From the NCBI GenBank assembly GCA_003165595.1, contig PLWQ01000038.1:11054-75053 (forward strand): a stretch of DNA of 64,000 bases, in the 5' to 3' direction. A model generated the notes under the pieces. It was not told the origin of the DNA and did no database searches. It saw only the letters and a list, made by a program, of their open reading frames with translations. This DNA comes from Fibrobacterota bacterium (GTDB taxonomy: Bacteria > Fibrobacterota > Chitinivibrionia > Chitinivibrionales > FEN-1185). A program made the translations under genes and the position numbers. Positions 17,299 through 24,911 of the stretch are shown piece after piece. Within the stretch, counting starts at the first letter, position 1, and each line of letters begins with the position of its first letter.

Positions 17299-19425
17299 AC
17301 GAAACGCTTCGCCGCAATCCTCATTTCGTGCGCTCTTCCCTGCGTGGCCATGGCCCAAGGCGCCGACTGGCCCGTTCCTCGCCCGCTTTCCGGGTTCGGC
17401 GCGAGCGGACACTACCGCGTGGTGCGAGACAGCATTCCCAGCCCGCAATGGTCCGGCAAATACGTGTACGTTTTCCATCCGGCCGACACGCTGGCGAAAT
17501 ATCCGCTTATTCTATTCTGTCACGGCATGGGAGAGGTCGAACCGGCATTGTACGGTCCGCTCATCGCCAACCTGGCAAGCCGCGGCCACACCGTGGTCTT
17601 TTCCCCCTACAAGAGTTTTGCGGGTGATCCCAGGCAGAGAAAGAAATACAGAATATTGACCGCCGGCTTCGAGGCGGCGGTACAGCGGTTCGGCCGCTGC
17701 ATAGACACAACGCGAATCGGCGTCGTGGGTCATTCGTACGGCGGCGGCGCGGTGCCCGCCGTGGCGTGGCATTGCTTGGTGGAAAATCAGTGGGGAGCAA
17801 ACGGCGCGTTCCTGTATGTCATGTCGCCGTGGTTTTCCTATTTTATTACGCAGGACCAGCTGGAGGCGTTTCCGCCCCGGACTTTTCTCGTCGCGCAGGT
17901 ATATCACGACGACAGGATAAACGACAGGCGCATGGCAGTTGACATATTCAACAATATCGACATACCCGATACCCAGAAGGTGTTCGTGGAACTGTTCAGC
18001 GACTCCATCAGGGGCTATGTTCTTTCGGCGGACAATGCCACGCCAACGGGTCCGGCCGACAAAAACGGGGCCGAGAACGCCCTCGATTTCTACGGCGTGT
18101 ATAAATTCGTGGACGCGCTTGCCGATTATGTCTTCCGGGGAAACCCCGAGGCAAAAAAGATCGCTCTCGACACCGGCACGGCGGACCAGCGTTTTATGGG
18201 CGCCTGGCCCGACAAACGGCCCGTGAGGGAGTGCGCGGTAACGCGTTCGCCCGATGCGCGGACGTCGGGGCCATGCCTTAACGAATGGGAAAACCCGCTG
18301 AATCCCCGCCGCGACGAGTCGCCCACGTTCATGCCCGAAAAACGCGCAAACAGGTTCCATCACGGGCGCAAGACAATCCACAGCTACTGGGAATTCGAAA
18401 AGGCAAAAGTCCGCGAGCGCCGCGCGCACCGGGCTATGCCGTGCGACTCCTCCTTATGCATCATTCCGCCCATCGAACAGGGCTTCGGCGCTTTGGGGCC
18501 GTGGCAGATGAACGTCGACAGCCTTCCGCAGCCCCTCTGGAGAGGCCGCTGGGTGCATGTGTTTTCACCGGCGGGAGCGCCCGGCCCGAGGCCCGCGATT
18601 CTGTTTTGTCATGGCTATTCCTCGTCGAGGCCCGAGCACTACCTTCCGCTCATTATGCACATGGTAAGCAAAGGCTACGTGGTGATCTTCTCTCCGTATC
18701 AATTCGCGGCGGTCGACCCCAAAGAGGTCAAGAAGTACGCAACCATGGAGACCGGCTTCGAAATCGCAATTGACAACTTCCACGCCTTGATCGATACCAC
18801 GCGCATCGGGTTTGTGGGCCATTCCTTCGGCGCAGGCTCAATCCCTGCCGTAGCGCTGTGGGCCCTTGTCGACAAGAACTGGGGAAACGCGGCCGCGTTC
18901 CTCTACCTGATGGCGCCCTGGTACAGCTACGAGGTCGACAGGATCAAACTGCGCCTCTTCCCGCAGCGTGTCAAGATGATAACCGAGGTATTCGCCGACG
19001 ACCACGTCTGCGATCACCGCATGGCGATTTCCCTGTTCAACACCATCGGCATTCCGGCGTCCGAAAAGAATTTTATCCTGGTCAACAGCGATTCGCTGCC
19101 GGGATGCCGGCTCAAGGCCGATCACAACACGCCCAAAGGTCCGTTTGATCCCCGCGCCGAGGAAGATGCGCTCGACTACTACGGCGTGTACCGCCTGTTC
19201 GACGCGCTCGCAGCCTACGCCTTCGACAACGACCCGGCCGGAAAGGCGCTTGCCATGGGAAGGGACGGTACGACGCGCTTCATGGGCACCTGGAGCAACG
19301 GCAAGCCCGTGACCCCGCTTGTCGCAACAGGAAACCCGCAGCCCGACCAGCCCGAAGACTTCTATGTGTTCGGCTGGCATTCCAGGCTCAACCCGCTGGC
19401 AAACGAAGTGATTGTTGACAAGTAG
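17299..19425 (+). CDS. Tandemly duplicated secreted alpha/beta hydrolase, unusual ACG start
   Basis: Two homologous alpha/beta-hydrolase units of about 340 residues are fused in a 708-residue chain. Unit 1 has LILFCHGMGE and nucleophile Ser146 in GHSYGGG; unit 2 has AILFCHGYSS and Ser509 in GHSFGAG. Each continues with an FLY-MSPW or FLY-MAPW stretch and ALDFYGVYK or ALDYYGVYR. No ATG/GTG/TTG precedes the signal-peptide-like sequence KRFAAILISCALPC; an ACG at 17299 sits exactly seven bases after AAAAAGG where an ATG is expected. The conventional alternatives are GTG 17344 or ATG 17350, which would remove most of the signal. Substrate unknown; cutinase, lipase or dienelactone-hydrolase-like are possible. 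Confidence 0.8.
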   Translation, partial: TKRFAAILISCALPCVAMAQGADWPVPRPLSGFGASGHYRVVRDSIPSPQWSGKYVYVFHPADTLAKYPLILFCHGMGEVEPALYGPLIANLASRGHTVVFSPYKSFAGDPRQRKKYRILTAGFEAAVQRFGRCIDTTRIGVVGHSYGGGAVPAVAWHCLVENQWGANGAFLYVMSPWFSYFITQDQLEAFPPRTFLVAQVYHDDRINDRRMAVDIFNNIDIPDTQKVFVELFSDSIRGYVLSADNATPTGPADKNGAENALDFYGVYKFVDALADYVFRGNPEAKKIALDTGTADQRFMGAWPDKRPVRECAVTRSPDARTSGPCLNEWENPLNPRRDESPTFMPEKRANRFHHGRKTIHSYWEFEKAKVRERRAHRAMPCDSSLCIIPPIEQGFGALGPWQMNVDSLPQPLWRGRWVHVFSPAGAPGPRPAILFCHGYSSSRPEHYLPLIMHMVSKGYVVIFSPYQFAAVDPKEVKKYATMETGFEIAIDNFHALIDTTRIGFVGHSFGAGSIPAVALWALVDKNWGNAAAFLYLMAPWYSYEVDRIKLRLFPQRVKMITEVFADDHVCDHRMAISLFNTIGIPASEKNFILVNSDSLPGCRLKADHNTPKGPFDPRAEEDALDYYGVYRLFDALAAYAFDNDPAGKALAMGRDGTTRFMGTWSNGKPVTPLVATGNPQPDQPEDFYVFGWHSRLNPLANEVIVDK

Positions 19426-19491
19426 AAAACCTGTCCGGATTGCGGGTAGGATTTGTTAACACTCTTAAAGGCCATGTTCGTCTTTTTTACC

Positions 19492-19589
19492 CCTCAGCGT
19501 CGGCCCTGAGGCCGGAGGATCGGCCGCTCGCGCTGTTTGAGCCCGGCATCTTCTTGAGCTTTGCCCCTTGTCCTGCCGGGTGAGTTCAC
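19492..19589. repeat. Dispersed intergenic repeat, family R3, copy B
   Basis: It shares CTCAGCG...CC, the CCGCTCG...TGTTTGA block, GCCCGGCAT and TCCTGCCGGG with 2413-2516, in the same order and spacing. It fills most of the gap between the duplicated hydrolase and the PfkB kinase. Confidence 0.65.
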
Positions 19590-19685
19590 GTGAATCCTCG
19601 CCGCGTCCGTCCTCACCCGCTCCCGCAAGTTATTTTATTGCGGGAACGATACTTTGTTTCACCCGTCAGCAAAGGACGCTTTCGC

Positions 19686-20693
19686 ATGAAGCAGAATTCA
19701 CGACGCAAACCCGCATCAACCCTCGTGGTCGGCATCGGTTCCGCCCTTGTCGATATTCTCGTCAGGGAAACCGATGAATTTCTCGCGCAAACCGGCGGGC
19801 AAAAAGGCGGCATGACGCTTGTTTCGGGCGCGGACTTCATCGACGGCGCGCTCGCGAAAACCACGCACAAGGCATCCATCGTGCCGGGCGGGTCCGCGTG
19901 CAACACCATTCTGGGAATCGGCAGGCTCGGCGGAAACGCGCGGTTCATCGGCAAGCGCGGCAACGACGAACTTGGTGCGCTCCTGGAAACCGCCCTGGTC
20001 AAAAACAACGTGGAGCCGCGCCTTCTGGTTTCGCCGTCACCCACGGGCCGCGTGCTGTCGGTCATCACTCCCGACGCGCAGCGGACCATGTTCACGTTTC
20101 TCGGAGCGTCAAGTGAGACCAAACCGGAGGAAATGCGGGCCGAATTGTTTGCCGGCGCCGCGCTCGTTCATATCGAAGGCTACATCCTGTTCAACGAAGC
20201 GCTTATTCTCGCGGCGCTCAAGGCCGCCAAAGCGGCAGGCGCGCTCGTATCGCTCGACCTCGCATCCTTTACCGTTGTCGAGGCATCAAAAGCCATTCTG
20301 GAAGATCTTGTCGCCGATTATGTCGACATCATTATCGCCAACGAAGACGAGGCCCGCGCATTTACCGGGCACTCCGACGAGCACAAAGCGCTCGAAGTCC
20401 TGTCAAAGAAGGCGGGAACCGCAGTTGTCAAGGTCGGCAAGCGCGGCAGCCACATTGTACACAAGGGCGAAAAGGCGAGCATCGGCATCATGGGAGACGG
20501 GTCTGCCGTGGATACCACGGGCGCAGGCGATTTGTGGGCGTCCGGATTCCTCTACGGCCTTGTCAACGGTCTTTCCGTGGAAAAGGCGGGCAGGCTCGGC
20601 GCCGCCTGCGGTTATGAGGTGTGCCAGGTCGTGGGAGCGCAGATCCCGGATGAAGGGTGGGAGAGAATAAACAAGTTGAAGGTTCAAAGTTGA
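19686..20693 (+). CDS. PfkB-family carbohydrate (adenosine-like) kinase
   Basis: The 335-residue ribokinase-fold enzyme has the two PfkB signatures: a glycine-rich VPGGSACNTILGIGRLGG (~62-79) for substrate and DTTGAGDLWASGFL (~277-290), whose last Asp is the catalytic base. ATG 19686 is preceded by AAAGGA. The overall pattern is closest to adenosine/ribokinase-like sugar kinases found in many uncultured bacteria. The phosphorylated sugar or nucleoside cannot be read from the sequence. It stands alone between two repeat-bearing gaps. Confidence 0.85.
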   Translation: MKQNSRRKPASTLVVGIGSALVDILVRETDEFLAQTGGQKGGMTLVSGADFIDGALAKTTHKASIVPGGSACNTILGIGRLGGNARFIGKRGNDELGALLETALVKNNVEPRLLVSPSPTGRVLSVITPDAQRTMFTFLGASSETKPEEMRAELFAGAALVHIEGYILFNEALILAALKAAKAAGALVSLDLASFTVVEASKAILEDLVADYVDIIIANEDEARAFTGHSDEHKALEVLSKKAGTAVVKVGKRGSHIVHKGEKASIGIMGDGSAVDTTGAGDLWASGFLYGLVNGLSVEKAGRLGAACGYEVCQVVGAQIPDEGWERINKLKVQS

Positions 20694-20711
20694 CGGTTGA
20701 CGGCTAATTTC

Positions 20712-20803
20712 GCGACGGGCAAGCTGTGTTGGGATGCATTTCTTGTCTCGCCCTCTCTCTGTGGGAGAAGGCGGACTGGCGAGGGCAGGCGGGGTGAGGT
20801 CGG
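20712..20803. repeat. Dispersed repeat family R2, copy 1
   Basis: About 92 bp is nearly identical to 24586-24676. The shared core is GCCCTCTC...GTGGGAGA, then GGCGGACTG and GGGTGAGGTCGG. The CTCTC/GAGA segments form a hairpin. It lies between PfkB and the toxin-antitoxin pair, preceded by a degenerate GTTGACGGTTGACGG tract. Confidence 0.7.
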
Positions 20804-20905
20804 CATCATGCCTGCCAGAATTTCCCGCTTGGTTTCAGAATCTTCCTCTCTGCCGTTTCGCTTTCTAACTCGCGAATTTCTTGTTTTCTACGGTTTCCTT
20901 CCCGT

Positions 20906-21301
20906 TTAAAGCTGCGGAAGCATTGAAAGCGTGACTTTCGCGTAACCGGCCTTCTTTTTGTCTTCAGGGTGCGGTTCAAGCCCCACGACGGTGATTTCGC
21001 CTTTGCCCGGACCGTAGACCCAAAACAATCGCCCGGCTCCGGGCGTATTGTTATCAAGGTACGATTGCCAAACCTTGCACGGTCTGCCGACAATTTTTCC
21101 ATACCTCCGGCTCAAGTCGTCGATTTCATGGGACTGAAGGCCGGTGTGGCGGGGGTTTGAAGATAGAAGCAGCACGGTCTTGATGAGCTTCTTCCACAGT
21201 TTCTTTTCTTCTTTGTCTAGCCTATCCTCCTGCGCTCTCCGACGCATGTCGTCCCAGTATTCCTGCATGTCTGGCACGCCCATGCGGATGATGAAACTCA
21301 T
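20906..21301 (-). CDS. Putative RelE/ParE-superfamily toxin
   Basis: The 131-residue basic protein has the pattern of RelE-like toxins: a helix with NPRHTGLQSHEIDDL, then KVWQSYLDNN, GAGRLFWVYGPGKGEITVVGL and a closing EPHPED strand. It starts at ATG 21301 with GAGGAG just upstream, three bases after the stop of the antitoxin-like gene. The order antitoxin-then-toxin is classic for type II modules. I infer an mRNA-cleaving or gyrase-type toxin; which one cannot be told. Confidence 0.6.
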   Translation of the reverse strand: MSFIIRMGVPDMQEYWDDMRRRAQEDRLDKEEKKLWKKLIKTVLLLSSNPRHTGLQSHEIDDLSRRYGKIVGRPCKVWQSYLDNNTPGAGRLFWVYGPGKGEITVVGLEPHPEDKKKAGYAKVTLSMLPQL

Positions 21302-21304
21302 TGG

Positions 21305-21589
21305 TCACTCCTCGGCGTCTGCATACTGCTTCAGCTCTTCGAGGTCAACGGGTTTACCGGCAATGCCTTTGGCGAAATTCTTCATGGATCTGTCCACCAT
21401 ATGCAATGTATTCACCGAAAGCTGGTCGAGTTTTGCCAAAACCTGGGGCTCCATTTTAAGAGTAATTGCCCCCTTTTCATTGGCATAAACTCGAACGTGA
21501 TAATGTTTAAAGGGCGGAACCCCTTTCACAACAAACCGTCGCTTCGTATCGAGCGTCGCGTCGTACTCTGTGAGTAATTCTGCTGACAT
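21305..21589 (-). CDS. Putative antitoxin partner
   Basis: The 94-residue product has an N-terminal beta region (ATLDTKRRFVVKGVPPF, then YHVRVYANEKGAITLKM) and a helical acidic C-terminus (NFAKGIAGKPVDLEELKQ), an arrangement common in antitoxins that bind DNA with one end and the toxin with the other. ATG 21589 has GAGGG eight bases upstream; the frame extends upstream, but without a ribosome site and through the promoter. A TATAAT box and a palindrome lie about 50-70 bases before the start, as expected for autoregulation. Family by analogy only. Confidence 0.55.
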   Translation of the reverse strand: MSAELLTEYDATLDTKRRFVVKGVPPFKHYHVRVYANEKGAITLKMEPQVLAKLDQLSVNTLHMVDRSMKNFAKGIAGKPVDLEELKQYADAEE

Positions 21590-21635
21590 AATACTGCCCT
21601 CTGAATCTGGATTTGAATTTGTATATAATCTGAAT

Positions 21636-21659
21636 ATTATACGTGTGGGATTTCCCACA
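21636..21659 (-). promoter_or_regulatory. Toxin-antitoxin promoter with palindromic operator
   Basis: On the minus strand a perfect -10 box TATAAT (21636-21641) is preceded by the 16-bp palindrome TGTGGGA-AA-TCCCACA (21644-21659), which sits in the -10/-35 spacer where an autorepressor would block polymerase. No good -35 box is seen. Confidence 0.55.
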
Positions 21660-21660
21660 T

Positions 21661-22098
21661 ATTTAATATAGCCCCATTTCGATAAAAAATCAACAGGAAA
21701 ATAAAGAACGCCCCGGCCTCGGCCCGGACCAACCGGCCGGGCGCTCGGTCTGGCCGCGTGCCGACCGTTCGTCGTCGCCGTCTGTTTCCGGACCTTCTTC
21801 GAGGAAGAATAAAGACATTTCCGCCTCAGTTGTCAAATCTGAAAACTTGTGGTGAGCACTTCGGCAGGCTCAGTGCAGGCCCGTCGAACCATATCCGTCT
21901 CGTGGCTTCGGCTTAAAGCTTAAAAGTCATGCGCAGGTTCTCTCGACAGCAGCACTTTGCGAGCCCAGCTACATTGTTCAAATATCCCTGTCCACGGATA
22001 TTTATTTTAACAAACGAGTCATCAACGGTCACAGGCAACACGCGGAACACGGAAACCCTTCCTCAACAACCATCATATCCACTAAGGAGCCTTTCCCT
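21661..22098. other. Gene-free stretch with a palindromic intergenic motif
   Basis: A GAGC-acttcggcag-GCTC hairpin with flanking GTGGTGAGC and GTCGAACCAT at ~21851-21893 resembles short intergenic elements seen in many bacterial genomes. A C/G-rich block at 21715-21770 contains GGCCGGGCG-type self-complementary runs. Nothing coding is supported. Confidence 0.4.
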
Positions 22099-22278
22099 AT
22101 GAAGAACTGTGAAATGAAGGTAACCGGTAACATTCTGACGATTACGGTTGACATTTCAAAGGACTTTGGCAAATCCGCTTCCGGCAAGAGCGTCATGATT
22201 GCTTCGACGGAAGGTAATGTGTCCATACCGGAAAAAGAGGACATAAAGATCGGCCTCAATGTGTACAAAAAGGCTTGA
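22099..22278 (+). CDS. Small conserved-looking protein of 59 residues
   Basis: A short frame with a good AAGGAG ribosome site (nine bases before ATG 22099) encodes 59 residues. Its segments include MKVTGNILTITVDISKDFG, SASGKSVMIASTEGNV and IGLNVYKKA. The pattern is like a family of ~60-residue proteins with a SxSGKxxxIASTxGN core that I recall from diverse bacteria. It has no known function to my knowledge. It is soluble, with alternating strands and no signal peptide. Confidence 0.65.
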   Translation: MKNCEMKVTGNILTITVDISKDFGKSASGKSVMIASTEGNVSIPEKEDIKIGLNVYKKA

Positions 22279-22394
22279 GCGTTCCAGACTACATTTCCTT
22301 GAAACGGGGGGAATTCGACGAGTTCCGAGAAGGCCGTTACAGGCACTACGGTGACCGTGCCGAAGGATTCATTGTGGTTCCGGGCCCACGGTAG
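22275..22394 (+). CDS. Possible coupled micro-ORF
   Basis: A TTG at 22275 overlaps the TGA of the 59-residue gene (TTGA) and opens a 39-codon frame containing SLKRGEFDEFREGRYRHYGD and ending VVPGPR. The composition looks protein-like, but there is no independent ribosome site. It may be a decayed gene end. Confidence 0.25.
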   Translation: MSVPDYISLKRGEFDEFREGRYRHYGDRAEGFIVVPGPR

Positions 22395-22591
22395 GGTATC
22401 AGCGATTCGTATTGCGCTGATCTTGTATGTCCTTCCAGACGAACAAGGAGATTAGCGTTTCTCACTTGCAAAGGAAATGAAAGCCGCGCGTCTTTCGATA
22501 GATGTGAATTTGTTGCCTTGAGCAAAGGGTGCATTAGACAGAAAGAACCATTTCTATGCGTTCTTAAACGCACTTGGAAGGAGGTAGGATT

Positions 22592-23770
22592 ATGTCAATA
22601 TACCTTCAAAGGTTATCTGTTTCTTTGATTTCATTTTTGTGTCTTCTGGATTGCAGCAACAACCCGGCGGCACCAACTGTCGGAACCATTCAGGGACAGA
22701 TTGCAAATACTGTGGGTGACACTCTGATAGCGGGTGCCAGCATCTCGACAACACCGCCAACTAGCGTGGTGAATACAGACGCACAGGGTAGATTCTCAAT
22801 AAATGGCGTCTCCCCCGGTCAGTACACGGTTGTGGCATTTAGAGCAGGCTATTATTCCGATAGTATAACCATTACGGTAACGGCAGGCCAATCCACCACA
22901 GCCGACATACGTCTCAATCTGGCCGCACCCTTGGCTCCGACGAACTTAGCAATAACACCTAATGATAGTAGTGTGACAGTAACCTGGGCCAGTGTGAATA
23001 CCGCAACCTCTTATAATCTTTATTACGCTGCGGGGACAACGGTTACCAGAACGCGCGGAACAAAGGTGACAGGAGTGATTTCTCCCCTTCAGGTAACCAG
23101 TTTGACAACCGGCACACAGTATGCTTTTGCTGTATCCGCTGTGAACGCCGGAGGAGAATCGCAATTAAGCGCGGCGATAATCGATAGCCCGATCACAATT
23201 TCTTCTCCGGTTGCTGGCGAGAAAGTTGTTGCCGGGGATACACTTCTGGTCTCTTGGACCCAATCGATTACCGGCCACAGAATCTTCTACAATTACAATT
23301 TCGGGGCCGGGTGGCAGAAGTTCCCGTCTGTCATGTCGGTCAATAATTATTCCGCAAGAGCGGTTCTGCCAATAACCTCATATACCGACAGTTTTCAGAT
23401 CATGGTCGAAGACAGCGGCAATACTTATGCGGCAGGAATCACCGCTCCATTTTCAATCAAATACATTGTCATAACAAATCCGGTAGCAGGCCAGACTTTA
23501 GCGGCAGGTTCCACGGTCATGATAACATGGAAAGACATACCGGCCAAGTTGTCCTCTCTTCGCATCCTGCTTTCAACGGACGGAGGCAATTCATTCAGCG
23601 ACATGTTGACCGGATCGATCGGTGATCTTTCGGAAACGTCCTACGCTTGGATCATTGGTGCCGAACCTGGAGGCTCCTTTACATATCCAAGTTCCAGGTG
23701 CATCGTGAAAATCGCAGATTACATTATAAACAATTGTTTCGATGTTACGGAGACTTTCAGCGTGCAGTAA
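22592..23770 (+). CDS. Modular lipoprotein: CarboxypepD_reg-like, FN3 and Ig-like domains
   Basis: ATG 22592 follows AAGGAGG. The 392-residue chain has a lipoprotein-type signal ending LLDC (Cys21; Asp at -1 is unusual), a carboxypeptidase regulatory-like beta-sandwich (~35-115, with GASISTTPPTSVV, GRFSINGVSPGQYTVVAF), a fibronectin type III domain (~118-200, LAPTNLAITPNDSSVTVTW) and two related Ig-like repeats (~203-290, ITISSPVAGEKVVAGDTLLV; ~295-392, IVITNPVAGQTLAAGSTV). These are adhesion or spacer modules displayed on the cell surface. No enzyme domain is seen. The gap 22395-22591 holds nothing supported. Confidence 0.75.
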   Translation: MSIYLQRLSVSLISFLCLLDCSNNPAAPTVGTIQGQIANTVGDTLIAGASISTTPPTSVVNTDAQGRFSINGVSPGQYTVVAFRAGYYSDSITITVTAGQSTTADIRLNLAAPLAPTNLAITPNDSSVTVTWASVNTATSYNLYYAAGTTVTRTRGTKVTGVISPLQVTSLTTGTQYAFAVSAVNAGGESQLSAAIIDSPITISSPVAGEKVVAGDTLLVSWTQSITGHRIFYNYNFGAGWQKFPSVMSVNNYSARAVLPITSYTDSFQIMVEDSGNTYAAGITAPFSIKYIVITNPVAGQTLAAGSTVMITWKDIPAKLSSLRILLSTDGGNSFSDMLTGSIGDLSETSYAWIIGAEPGGSFTYPSSRCIVKIADYIINNCFDVTETFSVQ

Positions 23771-24048
23771 AGGAAAAAGCGGCCGCGTCCTTGCGCAATG
23801 ACGATTGTGCAACCTACCTGGCAGCCGTTTACCTGGGAAGCTACCGGCAATGCTTCGACACAAAAACTCATTTCTGACAATGTTCCGAGGCGCTTGCGCG
23901 CCCCGGATTGAAAAGAGTAAAAGGGTACGGATATCATAAAAAGTTATTTCACATTTTAACAAAAGGCTATTGACCCGGTCACGAGGGGTGCCAAAACGAT
24001 AATTTCCTTTTGCTACGACCCGATACTCGCTTCTTGCACCTCGCTTGC

Positions 24049-24366
24049 TCACTTCCCGCTTCTCAGTATCACCATCTCCGGCCTTTTTACCTCTTTGATG
24101 GACCTGTTCCAGATAAACACCTTTTTCTCGCGCGGGATGTCAACTTCCTGCAGCGCCTTGACAAACAACTCCTTTGACACGCTTTCCAGAATAATGGCTT
24201 CAGTGCGCATTGCCTTGCAGGAACCGTATTGATAGGTGCGCAGATTATCCGCGGTCATGAGTTCGAGAATACGGCCGCGTTTGGCATCGTATCGTTCCTG
24301 CAGGCGTTGAACCTCTTGCCGCAGACGGACGGATTCGTCGATAAGGACATCGAGTTCGGAAGGCAT
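24049..24366 (-). CDS. Small coiled-coil protein of unknown function
   Basis: The 105-residue cytoplasmic protein starts at ATG 24366 behind GGAG. It has a coiled-coil N-terminal half (LIDESVRLRQEVQRLQERYD, ~6-30) and a mixed C-terminal half with KALQEVDIPREKKVFIWNRS. The long helix followed by a small domain is reminiscent of phage or plasmid accessory proteins, but I recognise no family. The plus-strand gap 23771-24048 before it contains nothing supported besides an A/T-rich stretch near 23935-23975. Confidence 0.5.
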   Translation of the reverse strand: MPSELDVLIDESVRLRQEVQRLQERYDAKRGRILELMTADNLRTYQYGSCKAMRTEAIILESVSKELFVKALQEVDIPREKKVFIWNRSIKEVKRPEMVILRSGK

Positions 24367-24585
24367 ACGTGACTCCGGGAAATAGATTTGCCGGTGACAG
24401 AGCGACGCCGCCGGAAGCCGGGCTACTGCAGAGGTTTCCCGTCTTCTGTCACGAGATCCATTTCGATCAAAGATTTGTTGTCGACTGATGAAAATACGGT
24501 GTTTTTGAGGGATTGGCAACCGTCATGCGAACAGGATTAGAAAGGATCGGAACCCAAGAATGTGACCGATTTTGTACTTGCTTTG

Positions 24586-24676
24586 CAACGGGCAAAAGGG
24601 TTGGGCTGCCGTTTCTCATTTTGGCCCTCTCCTGTGGGAGAGGGCGGACTGCCGAAGGCAGGCCGGGTGAGGTCGG
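24586..24676. repeat. Dispersed repeat family R2, copy 2
   Basis: Near-identical to 20712-20803, including the upstream ACGGGCAA...GTTGGG part, the CCCTCTCC-tgt-GGGAGAGGG hairpin and GGGTGAGGTCGG. In the 545-bp gap 24367-24911 this and a GCCGCGCCAGCGGCGGGGCG hairpin near 24705 are the only clear structures. Confidence 0.7.
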
Positions 24677-24911
24677 ACCTCATCCAGACGCAGGGGAACT
24701 TTTCGCCGCGCCAGCGGCGGGGCGCCCATTTTCTTTGAATTATTCCTTCTAATGCAATCTATTACTCATCTTGACACACGCCTGTTTTCTTCCAGAAAAC
24801 ACTTTCTTGCCTTGCCCTTTGCGGGTCCTTTCCCTTGACGGTATATTATTCCTCAGAACATCTCTCACAATCCGACGGCCCTTTCGACCGCAGTAACAGA
24901 GGAGACTTTTC

